Of a DNA stretch of 64,000 nucleotides, positions 39,134-48,220 are shown one piece after another (position 1 is the stretch's first letter; each line of letters starts with the position of its first letter). The position numbers were made by a program, and so were the translations under genes. Source of the DNA: Streptomyces sp. NBC_00078. Its GTDB lineage: Bacteria > Actinomycetota > Actinomycetes > Streptomycetales > Streptomycetaceae. The stretch is from contig NZ_JAPELX010000001.1 in NCBI RefSeq assembly GCF_026343335.1, forward strand, positions 5,890,001 through 5,954,000. The letters run 5' to 3'. Below the pieces are notes generated by a model that made no database searches, was not told the origin of the DNA, and saw only the letters and a program-made list of their open reading frames with translations.

Positions 39134-40531
39134 ATGTCGCGAGTGCCAGGGTGGCTCGGTCGGATCGGCGCCGGACTCACCGAGGTGAGTGAGCGGCTGG
39201 ACGAGCGCCGCGCCGAGGTGGAGCGGGAGAGTGCCGGGGACGACGGACCCGCTCAGCGCCGCAAGGCGGTGAAGGCTCCGCCGCCCGCGGACCGCACACC
39301 CGCACCTCCGCTCCCGCCGGTCACCCGCCCCGACCCCGCGCAGGCCGTGCCCTGGGGCGTACGCGTCGCCGCCGAGGCCGGCTGGCGTCTGCTGGTGCTC
39401 GCGGGCACCGTCTGGGTGCTGATGCGGGTCATCAGCGCCGTCCAACTCGTGGTCTTCGCCTTCGTCGTCGCCCTGCTCATCACGGCGCTGCTCCAGCCGA
39501 CCGTGGCCCGTCTGAAGCGCCACGGCGTGCCGGGCGGTCTCGCCACCGCCCTCACCGCGATCCTCGGCTTCGTCGTCATGGGGCTGATCGGCTGGTTCGT
39601 GACCTGGCAGGTCATGGAGAACATCGACAACCTCTCCGACCAGATCCAGAGCGGCATCGACGACCTGCGCAACTGGCTGCTGAAGAGCCCCTTCCACGTC
39701 ACCGACAAGCAGATCAACCAGATCGCCAAGAACCTGCGGGAAGCGGTCGGCGCGAACACCGACCAGATCACCTCCGCGGGCCTCGAAGGCGTGCAGGTCG
39801 TGGTCGAGGCGCTGACCGGCATCCTGCTGACGTTCTTCTCGACCCTGTTCCTGCTCTACGACGGCCGGCGCATCTGGGAGTGGACGCTGAAGCTGGTCCC
39901 GGCTGCGGCCCGGCCGGGTGTCGCGGGCGCGGGTCCGAGGGCGTGGCGGACGCTGACGGCCTATGTGCGCGGCACGGTGCTCGTCGCCCTGATCGACGCC
40001 ATCTTCATCGGCCTCGGCATCTACTTCCTCGACGTCCCCATGGCCGTCCCGCTGGCCGTCTTCATCTTCCTGTTCTCCTTCATCCCGCTCGTCGGTGCCG
40101 TGGCGTCCGGCGCGCTGGCCGTGGTCGTCGCACTGGTCACCCAGGGTGTGTTCACCGCGGTCATGACGCTCCTCGTGGTCCTCGCGGTCCAGCAGATCGA
40201 GGGCCACATCCTGCAGCCGTTCATCCTGGGCCGCGCGGTGCGCGTCCACCCGCTCGCGGTGGTCCTGTCGGTCGCGGCGGGGGGCATGGTGGCCGGGATC
40301 GGCGGCGCGGTGGTCGCCGTACCGCTGGTGGCGGTGACGAACACGGTGGTCGGCTATCTGCGGGCGTACTCCCTGGAACACATTCCCGCGGGCGACGACC
40401 TGCCGTCTCCGGCCGGTCCGGCGATCGAGGACGAGGCCGCCGAGGCCGAAGGGGAGGCCGGGGGCGCAACCTCCGGCGACGGCTCCGAGGGCCCCGAGGA
40501 CGCCGGGAAGGCCCGAGGCGCCGACGCCTGA
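39134..40531 (+). CDS. AI-2E transporter (TqsA/PerM) family membrane protein
   Basis: A 465-residue protein with the usual seven or eight helices of this family, starting after an N-terminal charged and Pro-rich tail (1-80). Visible are VLMRVISAVQLVVFAFVVALLITALLQP, the soluble segment (about 160-225) and FIFLFSFIPLVGAVASGALAVVVAL, VQQIEGHILQPFILGRAVRVHPLAV, typical of the family. The substrate is unknown; members export or import varied compounds. The C-terminus is an acidic tail. ATG 39134 has AGAGGA seven bases upstream. Confidence 0.9.
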   Translation: MSRVPGWLGRIGAGLTEVSERLDERRAEVERESAGDDGPAQRRKAVKAPPPADRTPAPPLPPVTRPDPAQAVPWGVRVAAEAGWRLLVLAGTVWVLMRVISAVQLVVFAFVVALLITALLQPTVARLKRHGVPGGLATALTAILGFVVMGLIGWFVTWQVMENIDNLSDQIQSGIDDLRNWLLKSPFHVTDKQINQIAKNLREAVGANTDQITSAGLEGVQVVVEALTGILLTFFSTLFLLYDGRRIWEWTLKLVPAAARPGVAGAGPRAWRTLTAYVRGTVLVALIDAIFIGLGIYFLDVPMAVPLAVFIFLFSFIPLVGAVASGALAVVVALVTQGVFTAVMTLLVVLAVQQIEGHILQPFILGRAVRVHPLAVVLSVAAGGMVAGIGGAVVAVPLVAVTNTVVGYLRAYSLEHIPAGDDLPSPAGPAIEDEAAEAEGEAGGATSGDGSEGPEDAGKARGADA

Positions 40532-40604
40532 AAACCGCCCCGGAATCGGTCAAATGAGCGCCGGACAAAGCTATTTGAACCGGCTCCGGGCGCAACTTCC
40601 GTCA

Positions 40605-40645
40605 CCCGGCAGGGCCCCTCCCACTTGGGGAGGGGCCCTGCCGGG
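40605..40645. terminator. Bidirectional terminator
   Basis: An 18-bp perfect stem (40605-40622 with 40628-40645) with a 5-base loop separates the convergent permease and FtsX-like genes. Confidence 0.85.
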
Positions 40646-40652
40646 TTCGCTC

Positions 40653-42986
40653 TCACTCGGTGCGCAGACCGTCCGGCCGCATCAGCCGCAGCAACGGCGG
40701 CAGGCTGAGCAGGGTCACGCCGAGGACGACCCCGGCGCCGATGCCCGTCATCGCGAGCACGCTCGCCCAGTCGACGGTCACCGATTCGCCGGTCATCTTC
40801 AGCAGCACCGCGCCCAGCGTCAGTCCGACCACCGACGCCAGCAGCAGACCCAGCGCGATGGGGATCGCCGTCTGCCACAGCACCGACAGGCTCAGCGTGC
40901 GGCGCCGGGTCCCGAAGGCGACCAGCGACGACAGCAGCTTCTTGCGCTCGCGCAGCTGCTCCAGCTGGGAGACCAGCAGGCTCGCGCCGATCAGCAGCAG
41001 GACGCAGGTGGCACCGACGAACAGCCCGGTGCGGATCGGCCGGAACTGCAGCGATTCCTTGGTGGACGTCAGGTTGAACACGTCCGCCAGCGGATCCAGC
41101 CGAGCCGCGGTGTTGCGCGCGTACTCGTCGGCGTCCGCCACCGACCGGTTCAGCGAGAGGTACACCTTCTGGGTCAGGCCGGCCTTCGCCGCCGCGGGCA
41201 GCGCGCCCGGGGTGATGAGCAGGCCACCGCGCTCATAGCCGGTCGGGTCCTCGCGCTGTGCCGCCGACTTCACACCGGAGGGCACCTTCCAGGCCGCCGT
41301 GTGGTGGGACGTACCGCTGTACGCCGGGTCGAAGTACAGGGTGCGGCCCGTCGAGATCAGTTTCTTCGTGTCGCTGCCGTACTGGTCGCCGACGATGCGG
41401 AAGACGTCGCCGTCCCGGCAGGACGTCAGCCGGGCCAGCTCGCGCAGCTGCGCGCAGCTGCCGGCGGCCATCTCCATCTCGTTGTCCGGGTTCATCGGCG
41501 CGTTCCCGACCGAACCCTGCGAGATCGCCGTCACCCGGCTCACGCCCTGTGTCCCGGAGAGCGTGCGGTCCACCTCCGACAGGGGTACGTCACCGCGTAC
41601 GGAGATCTCCATCTGCGCCCGGTCGAGGTCGTTCTTCGTCGTCTTGGTGTAGTCGTGCTCGACCCCGGCGAACAGCATCTGCAGTGCGATCGCGCCGGCC
41701 ACCGCGACCGCGATGCCGTTGACCATGCGCGCGGCCGAGCCACTGCTCAACTGCAGTCTGCGGACGGCCAGTTGCCAGGAGACCGAGCCTGAGTTAAGCC
41801 GGGCGACCACGGCCTCGACGATCCACGGCAGCAGGGCGGTGACGCCGATCAGCAGCAGCACCGTGCCGCCGATCACCATCCACTGGTTGAAGTCGCCGTT
41901 GGAGTTGCCCTGCCCCACCATCGGGTAGAGCAGCGCCAGGCCGCCCAGCGGCAGCAGCAGCCGCCACCACAGCCGGCGCCGCGGCGGCTTCGCCGTACGC
42001 ACCACGCCCAGCGGCTCGATGACGACCCCGCGCAGCGCGAACAGCGTCACCAGGACGGCCGCGGCCGGTACGGCGACGCCGACGAGGGCGACGAGCGCGG
42101 GCGACGGGTTGAGGTCGCTCGGGAACACGCTGATGTCCCGTACCTCCAGCAGGGCCGCCAGCTGACGTCCGGTGAAGAAGAAGACGGTGCCGAGGACGAG
42201 CCCGAGCAGCGCCCCGGCGAGCGCCTCGCCGCCCGCGATCCGGCGGGCCATCCTGCCGTCCGCGCCGACCAGCCGCAGCGCCGCGAGCCGACGGTCGCGC
42301 TGTTCGCCGCCGAAACGGACGGCCGCGGCGATGAACACGCTGACGGGCAGGAGCAGCACTACGAAGATGATCGTGATGAGCAGGATCAGGATCGGGTCCA
42401 GCGCGTCCTCCTGGTTCCCGGAAGAGGGCCCGAAGTAGTTGATGCGCTCCACGCGGCCACCGGTCAGATGGTCCTCCAGGCCCGATGCGCCCGCGTAGTA
42501 GGTGAGTTCGGCGGGACCGATCAGCCCCGAGTCGTCGATGGTGCCGACGGCGCGGTAGGGGATGCGCTCGCGCAGCAGCCTGCCGTAGTCCGACGCGAGC
42601 AGCTTCTTCAGCGCGGGCGAGACGACCATCTCGCCCTTCGCCGGGAACTTTCCGATGCCCGGGGGCATCGGCGCCCGCGCCCCCTCCCGCTCCAGGAGCC
42701 GGCCGCGTACGTCCGCGCCGTGGAACGTCGTGTCGGTGGCGCCGACGATCAGCGTGTCGTCCGCCTTGGGCAGCACCTTCCCGCTGTACGTGAAGTCGCT
42801 GCGGGCGTTTGAGCGGTGGTTGCGCTCGGACAGTGCGCTCGGTATCGCCGTCGTCAGCAGCAGCAGTGCCACGCCGAGCCCGACGCCGACGGCCGTCAGC
42901 AGGGCCCGGGTCCAGCCCTCACGTCCGCCGGCGAAGGCGAACCGCAGTCCCATGGCCAGATCGTCGGCCCACTGCCGTGCCTTCAT
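40653..42986 (-). CDS. ABC transporter permease with two FtsX-like domains
   Basis: A 777-residue MacB/FtsX-type permease. An N-terminal helix (about 15-45, RALLTAVGVGLGVALLLL) is followed by an extracytoplasmic part, a first FtsX block of helices (about 205-310), more helices around 335-400, a second extracytoplasmic part and a final FtsX block (about 635-770). It overlaps the ATPase gene by ATGA. With the PadR regulator it probably forms a regulated export or bacitracin-resistance-like system; substrate unknown. Confidence 0.9.
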   Translation of the reverse strand: MKARQWADDLAMGLRFAFAGGREGWTRALLTAVGVGLGVALLLLTTAIPSALSERNHRSNARSDFTYSGKVLPKADDTLIVGATDTTFHGADVRGRLLEREGARAPMPPGIGKFPAKGEMVVSPALKKLLASDYGRLLRERIPYRAVGTIDDSGLIGPAELTYYAGASGLEDHLTGGRVERINYFGPSSGNQEDALDPILILLITIIFVVLLLPVSVFIAAAVRFGGEQRDRRLAALRLVGADGRMARRIAGGEALAGALLGLVLGTVFFFTGRQLAALLEVRDISVFPSDLNPSPALVALVGVAVPAAAVLVTLFALRGVVIEPLGVVRTAKPPRRRLWWRLLLPLGGLALLYPMVGQGNSNGDFNQWMVIGGTVLLLIGVTALLPWIVEAVVARLNSGSVSWQLAVRRLQLSSGSAARMVNGIAVAVAGAIALQMLFAGVEHDYTKTTKNDLDRAQMEISVRGDVPLSEVDRTLSGTQGVSRVTAISQGSVGNAPMNPDNEMEMAAGSCAQLRELARLTSCRDGDVFRIVGDQYGSDTKKLISTGRTLYFDPAYSGTSHHTAAWKVPSGVKSAAQREDPTGYERGGLLITPGALPAAAKAGLTQKVYLSLNRSVADADEYARNTAARLDPLADVFNLTSTKESLQFRPIRTGLFVGATCVLLLIGASLLVSQLEQLRERKKLLSSLVAFGTRRRTLSLSVLWQTAIPIALGLLLASVVGLTLGAVLLKMTGESVTVDWASVLAMTGIGAGVVLGVTLLSLPPLLRLMRPDGLRTE

Positions 42987-43669
42987 GCCGCCCGCTCCAT
43001 GTCCCGGGACTTCCCGTCCCGGACGACGATCTCGCGGTCCGAGTACGCGGCCACCCGTGCCTCGTGCGTGACGAGGACGACGGCGGCGTTGGTGGACCGG
43101 GCGGCGTCGGTGAGCAGATCCATCACGCGCTCGCCGTTGAGCGAGTCGAGCGCGCCGGTCGGCTCGTCCGCGAACAGCATCCGGGGGCTGGTGACCAGGG
43201 CCCGGGCGACGGCGACGCGCTGCCCCTGGCCGCCGGATACCTCACCGGGCCGCTTCTTCCTCAGGCCGTCGACCTCAAGGCGCTCCATCCACGTCAGCGC
43301 GGTCCGCTCGGCCTCCTTGCGGGGGGTGCCGTTCAGCCTGAGCGGCAGTGCGACGTTCTCCACGCACGTCAGCTCCGGCACGAGCTGCCCGAACTGGAAC
43401 ACGAACCCGAACTCGGAGCGTCGCAGCGCACTGCGCTGGGCGTCGCTCATGGTCGCCATCTCGTGCCCGTTGTACGTGATCGAGCCCGAGTCGGGCGTCA
43501 CGATCCCGGCGAGACAGTGCAGCAGGGTCGACTTGCCGGAACCCGAGGGGCCCATCACGGCGACGACCTCGCCGGGGTGGATGGAGAACTCGGCACCGTC
43601 GAGTGCGACGGTCGGCCCGTAGGCCTTGCGCAGCTCGTCAGCGACGAGCAGAGAACCTGCGGGAGTCAT
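42983..43669 (-). CDS. ABC transporter ATPase (LolD/MacB type)
   Basis: A 228-residue ATPase with Walker A GPSGSGKST (K46), VFQFGQLVPEL Q-loop, signature VSGGQGQRVAVARAL, Walker B RMLFADEPTGALDS and the H-loop VLVTHEARVA. This type partners with FtsX-like permeases. Start and stop both overlap neighbours by ATGA, so padR, ATPase and permease are one translationally coupled operon. Confidence 0.94.
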   Translation of the reverse strand: MTPAGSLLVADELRKAYGPTVALDGAEFSIHPGEVVAVMGPSGSGKSTLLHCLAGIVTPDSGSITYNGHEMATMSDAQRSALRRSEFGFVFQFGQLVPELTCVENVALPLRLNGTPRKEAERTALTWMERLEVDGLRKKRPGEVSGGQGQRVAVARALVTSPRMLFADEPTGALDSLNGERVMDLLTDAARSTNAAVVLVTHEARVAAYSDREIVVRDGKSRDMERAA

Positions 43670-44190
43670 CGGGTCACCACTTCCGCGAGCTTGTCGAGGC
43701 GCGCGGCGGTCAGTTCCAGCCAGCGCAGATCGGCTTCGAGGTGGAACAGGGCGTGGTCGCAGATCAGCTGGTCGGCCAGGTCCCCCTTCCGCTTCCGGTC
43801 GGTCAGGATCCGCATCATGCGCAGGTGCTCGGAGCGCTGCGTGTCGAGGATGTCGGCCGCGTCTCGGTGGGTGAGCAGCGCGAGGACGACCTTGGTGTAC
43901 AGCGTGGACTGCAGATAAGGCTCGGGCGTTTCCGGTGTCGCGAGCCAGCGCTCCACGTCGGTGATCCCCGCGCCGGTGATGGCGTACCGCTTGCGCTCGG
44001 GACCGCCCCCTGCCTCGATTCCGTCGACCTCGACGAGACCGTTCTTCAGCAGGCGGGACATGGTCGAGTAGACCTGGCCGTAGTGCAGCGGCCGGTCGTG
44101 ACCGAACTTGTCGTCGAAGGCCCGCTTGAGGTCGTAGCCGTGGCGGGGCCCGGACTCCAGGAGCCCTAGGAGAGTGTGACCGATGGACAT
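43666..44190 (-). CDS. PadR-family repressor
   Basis: A 174-residue PadR protein: winged helix (about 5-80, HTLLGLLESGPRHGYDLKRAFDDKFG and YGQVYSTMSRLLKNGLVE) followed by a helical Vir_act_alpha_C-like dimerisation part. ATG 44190 is preferred over ATG 44208 because the -10 box (TATACA, 44216-44211) would start transcription near 44204. It should repress its own operon at the palindrome 44212-44230 and release on binding the transported compound. Confidence 0.9.
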   Translation of the reverse strand: MSIGHTLLGLLESGPRHGYDLKRAFDDKFGHDRPLHYGQVYSTMSRLLKNGLVEVDGIEAGGGPERKRYAITGAGITDVERWLATPETPEPYLQSTLYTKVVLALLTHRDAADILDTQRSEHLRMMRILTDRKRKGDLADQLICDHALFHLEADLRWLELTAARLDKLAEVVTR

Positions 44191-44211
44191 GCCGAGCACT
44201 CTACGCACGGT

Positions 44212-44230
44212 GTATACGCCTTGCGTATAC
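44212..44230. promoter_or_regulatory. PadR operator palindrome
   Basis: GTATACGC-CTT-GCGTATAC is a perfect 8-3-8 inverted repeat overlapping the -10 box of padR, so a bound repressor would block the promoter. Confidence 0.75.
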
Positions 44231-44305
44231 GTGGAGTGTGTAGATGACGGCGGGGAGGGTGAACCCGCAGCTGGGGGGCGATTGTCACGGTTCTGCTACA
44301 CGCCC

Positions 44306-44548
44306 TCAGGTCTCCGGATCCGCCGACGGACGCCCGCGGCGCGGAATCGGGCCGGCGCCTCCAGGCAGCCGCCCCGACTCGTTCAGTGCCCGCCGCAACA
44401 GGAACTCGATCTGCGCGTTGGCCGACCGCAGCTCGTCACCGGCCCACCGCGCCAGGGCGTCGTACACCAGGGGGTCGAGCCGCAGCAGCACCTGCTTGCG
44501 CTGCTGCGGCCGACGCCTCGCCGAGGAGCTCTCGGAGGGTTCCGTCAC
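44306..44548 (-). CDS. Small ribbon-helix-helix (Arc/CopG-like) protein
   Basis: An 80-residue protein from a GTG that overlaps the SPFH stop by GTGA. RKQVLLRLDPLVYDALARWAGDELRSANAQIEFLLRRAL is a typical RHH DNA-binding core (about residues 16-55), and the C-terminus is basic and Pro-rich. It is co-translated with the SPFH protein and may autoregulate the pair. It is not obviously an antitoxin, since no toxin is adjacent. Confidence 0.75.
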   Translation of the reverse strand: MTEPSESSSARRRPQQRKQVLLRLDPLVYDALARWAGDELRSANAQIEFLLRRALNESGRLPGGAGPIPRRGRPSADPET

Positions 44549-45495
44549 TGGTACAAGGCCCCGGTGTTGAGGACGGGCTGCGGTGCGCGGTCCCCGCACA
44601 GCACCACCATGAGATTGGACACCATCGCCGCCTTCCGCTCCTCGTCCAGCTCCACGATGTCCCTCCCCCACTGCCTAATGGGCGTGGGAGGTGCCCCCAC
44701 GGAGATCCGCGCGAGCGCCGCCTCGACCATGCCCACCGCACCGTCCACGATCTGCCGCCGGGCCGCGACGATCGCCCCCGCCTGCTGCCGCTGGAGCATC
44801 GCCGAGGCGATCTCGGGAGCGTACGCGAGGTGTGTGAAGCGCGACTCGATGATCTGCACACCGGCGGCCTCCACGCGCGCGTGCAGCTCGATGGCCAGCT
44901 TCTCGGTGATCTCCTCCGCGTTGCCGCGCAGCGAGAGCCCGCCCTCGTCGTGGGAGTCGTAGGGGTACTCGATGGCGATGTGCCGTACCGCGGCCTCCGT
45001 CTGGGTGGCGACGAAATCCAGGTAGTTGTCCACCTCGAACGTGGCCTGCGCGGTGTCCCGCACCTTCCAGACCACGACCGCGGCGAGCTCGATCGGGTTG
45101 CCGTAGGCGTCGTTGACCTTGAGGACGGCGGTCTCGTGGTTGCGAACGCGAGTGGAGATCTTCGTGCGCGAGGTGAACGGGTTCACCCAGCGCAGCCCGT
45201 CCTGGCGGATCGTTCCGCGGTAGCGGCCGAAGAGCTGGACGACCCGGGCCTCGCCCGGTGCCACGGTGTTGAGTCCGCGCAGCGAGATCACCGCGGCGAC
45301 GAGGACGACGACACCGCCGACGGCGAAGGCGGGGTTCACCGACGCGGCCACGAACAGGGCGACCGCGGCCAGCAGGCCGAGCAGCCCGAGCAGCAGCGCG
45401 AGCGCGCCGCCGATGCTGTGCGCGGCCGTCTCCCGCACGCGTGGCGTGGGCATCTCGGGTATGTCGGCGGCGGGTGTGGAGTCGTGTGCGGACAT
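44545..45495 (-). CDS. SPFH/Band-7 membrane protein
   Basis: The 316-residue protein has two N-terminal helices (about 23-45 and 50-72) and an SPFH domain (about 80-260, GEARVVQLFGRYRGTIRQDGLRWVNPF, TRVRNHETAVLKVNDAYGNPIELAAVVVWKVRD, LHARVEAAGVQIIESRFTHLAYAPEIASAMLQRQQA). Such proteins form membrane scaffolds. ATG 45495 has AACGGGGG six bases upstream; GTG 45525 is in frame. A dispersed repeat is built into the coding sequence at 44663-44704. Confidence 0.88.
   Translation of the reverse strand: MSAHDSTPAADIPEMPTPRVRETAAHSIGGALALLLGLLGLLAAVALFVAASVNPAFAVGGVVVLVAAVISLRGLNTVAPGEARVVQLFGRYRGTIRQDGLRWVNPFTSRTKISTRVRNHETAVLKVNDAYGNPIELAAVVVWKVRDTAQATFEVDNYLDFVATQTEAAVRHIAIEYPYDSHDEGGLSLRGNAEEITEKLAIELHARVEAAGVQIIESRFTHLAYAPEIASAMLQRQQAGAIVAARRQIVDGAVGMVEAALARISVGAPPTPIRQWGRDIVELDEERKAAMVSNLMVVLCGDRAPQPVLNTGALYQ
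44663..44704. repeat. Dispersed GC-rich repeat inside the SPFH gene
   Basis: Read on the minus strand, GTGGGGGCACCTCCCACG, a short spacer and CAGTGGGGGAGG form a hairpin element of the kind I recall between many Streptomyces genes. Here it is translated in frame as VGAPPTPIRQWGRD. Confidence 0.6.
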
Positions 45496-45734
45496 GGGTG
45501 GCCCCCGTTCTCGTGGTGCGCTCACGCGGTGTTTCCGCCTAGCACTAATCTAGCTAAGTGATATCATTTTACCCCGCTGGGCAACCTTGAACCGCCCTCG
45601 CCCGTCGGTTCCTTTGGGACGCGTGCTGATTCTCACGTCCGCAAAACGCCGGATCGACGGACCTTTGCCACATGTCCCGGTGTTAGCTTTCTGAGCTGAC
45701 TTGAGCGGCGAACCTGTGTGACGTGTGAGCACAC

Positions 45735-48140
45735 ATGAACGAAGCGGAGCGGATCGGACCCATGGGACGAGCGGAAGACAGACGAGCGCGACAGCGCGGT
45801 GGCCGCCGCGCGGCGCCCACGCGCTCGTCCACGGCATCCATATCCACCGCGTCGGCGGAGGAGCCGGTCACGGTCGTCGGCGGCCGGGCCGCGGCGCGCC
45901 GGGCGGCCCAGGGCAAGGGCAGGGCCAAGGGCAAGGCCAAGGCGGGCAAGGACGGCAGGAGCTTCATACGCCGGCTGTTCACCTGGAAGAAGATCGTCGG
46001 AACCTTCTTCGGGGTGTGCCTGCTCAGCATGGGTGCGTTCATCGCGCTGTACATGATGATCGGCATACCCAAGGGCAACGCCGACGCCGAGCTGCAGAGC
46101 AACGTCTACAAGTACAGCGACGGCTCGCTGCTGACCCGTGACGGTCAGCGCAACCGCGAGATCGTGGACCTGGCCAATGTGCCCAAGCCCGTCCAGAAGA
46201 CGTTCGTCGCCGCCGAGAACAAGACCTTCTACAAGGACAACGGCGTCGACCTCAAGGGCACCGCCCGCGGTCTGCTCAACACGCTGTCCGGCAAGGGCGC
46301 GCAGGGCGGTTCGACGATCACCCAGCAGTACGTCAAGAACTACTACCTGACGCAGAACCAGACCGTCACGCGCAAGCTGAAGGAACTGGTCATCTCGCTG
46401 AAGCTGGACCGCACGAAGTCCAAGGACTACATCCTCGCCGGCTACATCAACACCAGCTACTACGGCCGCGGCGCCTACGGCATCCAGGCCGCGGCGCAGG
46501 CCTACTACGGCAAAGACGCCCAGAAGCTCACGGTCGCGCAGGGCGCCTACCTCGCCGCGCTGCTGCAGGCACCGAACCAGTACGACCTGGCGATCGCGAC
46601 CGACACCGGCAAGAAGCTGGTGCAGGCCCGCTGGAACTACGTCCTGGACAACATGGTCGGGCAGGGCTGGCTGGACAAGACGAAGCGCGAGGGCATGACG
46701 TTCCCGAAGCTCAAGGCGCCCAAGGCCGCGCCCGGCATGGGCGGCCAGACCGGCTATCTCGTGGACGCGGCCAACAACCAGCTGGCCAAGCAGCTGGTCG
46801 CCCAGGGCACCTCCGACAACATCAACGACGCCCTGAACCTGGTCAAGGCCGGCGGCTGGACCATCACGCTCAACATCGACAAGAAGAAGCAGGCGGAGCT
46901 GGAGAAGGCCGCCAAGTCGCAGCTGACCAGCAAGCTCGACCCGAAGAAGCGCTCGGTCGACGCGGACGTCCAGGCCGGTGCCGCGTCCGTGAACCCGAAG
47001 ACGGGCGCCGTCGTCGCGATGTACGGCGGCAAGAGTTACTACCAGCACTTCCGCAACAACGCGACCCGCACGGACTACCAGCCCGCCTCGACGTTCAAGC
47101 CGGTGATCCTCGCCGCCGCCCTGGACGAGGACGCCAAGACACAGAGCGGCAAGCCGATCACGGCGAACACGGTCTACGACGGCACCAGCAAGCGCCAGGT
47201 CCTGGACAACGGCACCAAGGTCGGGTTCGCCCCGGAGAACGAGGACGACCAGAACTACGGCAACATCACCGTCCAGACGGCCATGAACAAGTCCGTCAAC
47301 TCCGTCTTCGCACAGATGGGCGTCGACGTCGGCATGGACAAGGTGCTCAAGGTCGCGAGCCAGATGGGCATGGACACCGCCAACCTCAGGTCCGTACCCG
47401 CGCAGACCCTCGGCACCATGGGCGCGAGCCCGCTGCAGATGGCCGGCGTGTACGCGACCCTCGACAACCACGGCAGGCAGGTCACGCCGACCATCATCAA
47501 GTCGGTGGAGAACAGCAGGCGTTCGGTCACCCTGCCGAACCCGATCGGCGGCCAGGTCGTCAGCCCTGAGGCCGCCGACTCGGTCACCTCCGTGCTGACC
47601 GGCGTGGTCGACGACGGTACGGCCAAGGTGTCGGTGCGGGACAGTTCCCACCGCGACGGCCGCAAGGTCGCCGGCAAGACGGGTACGTCCGACGAGAACC
47701 GCTCGGCCTGGTTCACCGGCTACACACCCGACCTGGTCACCTCGGTCGGCCTGTTCGGCGAGTCCAAGAAGAACGGCGCGCAGGTCTCGATGTACAAGGC
47801 GGGCGGCTTCGACCGCGTCAACGGCGGTGGCTTCCCGGCGCAGATCTGGGCGACGTACACCTTCGGCGTCTCCGCCACGGGCCTCACGTTCGACCTGAAC
47901 ACCACGCAGGGTGCGGCGGTGCAGCCGACGTACACGCCGACGCCCAGCCCGACGCCCAGCCCGACGCCGTCGCAGACACCGACGAGCGCGTCACCGTCGC
48001 AGACTCCGTCCAAGTCGCCCTCGCAGACTCCGTCCCAGAGCCCGTCCCAGACGCCCACACAGAGTCCTACGGGGCCGACGCCGACGCCCACGGACGGACA
48101 GGGCCCGGTCGATCCGCTCAACCCGAACGACCGGCAGTAA
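45735..48140 (+). CDS. Class A penicillin-binding protein (transglycosylase-transpeptidase)
   Basis: An 801-residue bifunctional peptidoglycan synthase. After a basic cytoplasmic tail (1-85) comes one membrane helix (about 86-110). The GT51 domain has catalytic E161 (FVAAENKTFYK) and GGSTITQQYVKN. The transpeptidase has STFK (S452, K455), SVN (520-522) and KTGT (648-651). The last ~60 residues are a Thr/Pro/Ser/Gln tail of repeated SQTP/SPTP units that probably lies in the wall. Two starts (45735 and 45762) are possible. Confidence 0.95.
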   Translation: MNEAERIGPMGRAEDRRARQRGGRRAAPTRSSTASISTASAEEPVTVVGGRAAARRAAQGKGRAKGKAKAGKDGRSFIRRLFTWKKIVGTFFGVCLLSMGAFIALYMMIGIPKGNADAELQSNVYKYSDGSLLTRDGQRNREIVDLANVPKPVQKTFVAAENKTFYKDNGVDLKGTARGLLNTLSGKGAQGGSTITQQYVKNYYLTQNQTVTRKLKELVISLKLDRTKSKDYILAGYINTSYYGRGAYGIQAAAQAYYGKDAQKLTVAQGAYLAALLQAPNQYDLAIATDTGKKLVQARWNYVLDNMVGQGWLDKTKREGMTFPKLKAPKAAPGMGGQTGYLVDAANNQLAKQLVAQGTSDNINDALNLVKAGGWTITLNIDKKKQAELEKAAKSQLTSKLDPKKRSVDADVQAGAASVNPKTGAVVAMYGGKSYYQHFRNNATRTDYQPASTFKPVILAAALDEDAKTQSGKPITANTVYDGTSKRQVLDNGTKVGFAPENEDDQNYGNITVQTAMNKSVNSVFAQMGVDVGMDKVLKVASQMGMDTANLRSVPAQTLGTMGASPLQMAGVYATLDNHGRQVTPTIIKSVENSRRSVTLPNPIGGQVVSPEAADSVTSVLTGVVDDGTAKVSVRDSSHRDGRKVAGKTGTSDENRSAWFTGYTPDLVTSVGLFGESKKNGAQVSMYKAGGFDRVNGGGFPAQIWATYTFGVSATGLTFDLNTTQGAAVQPTYTPTPSPTPSPTPSQTPTSASPSQTPSKSPSQTPSQSPSQTPTQSPTGPTPTPTDGQGPVDPLNPNDRQ

Positions 48141-48171
48141 CCCGAACAACCAGCGGCAGAGCGACAAGAGG

Positions 48172-48198
48172 GGGCGCCCGGCAAGATGCCGGGCGCCC
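48172..48198. terminator. Terminator between convergent PBP and phosphatase genes
   Basis: GGGCGCCCGGCA (48172-48183) pairs perfectly with TGCCGGGCGCCC (48187-48198) over a 3-base loop. Confidence 0.8.
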
Positions 48199-48220
48199 TT
48201 CGCGTCTTCGAAACGGCGGT

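Noticed and set aside
44306..45495. RHH and SPFH genes as a toxin-antitoxin module
   Set aside because: The partner is a membrane scaffold protein with a full SPFH domain, not a toxin.
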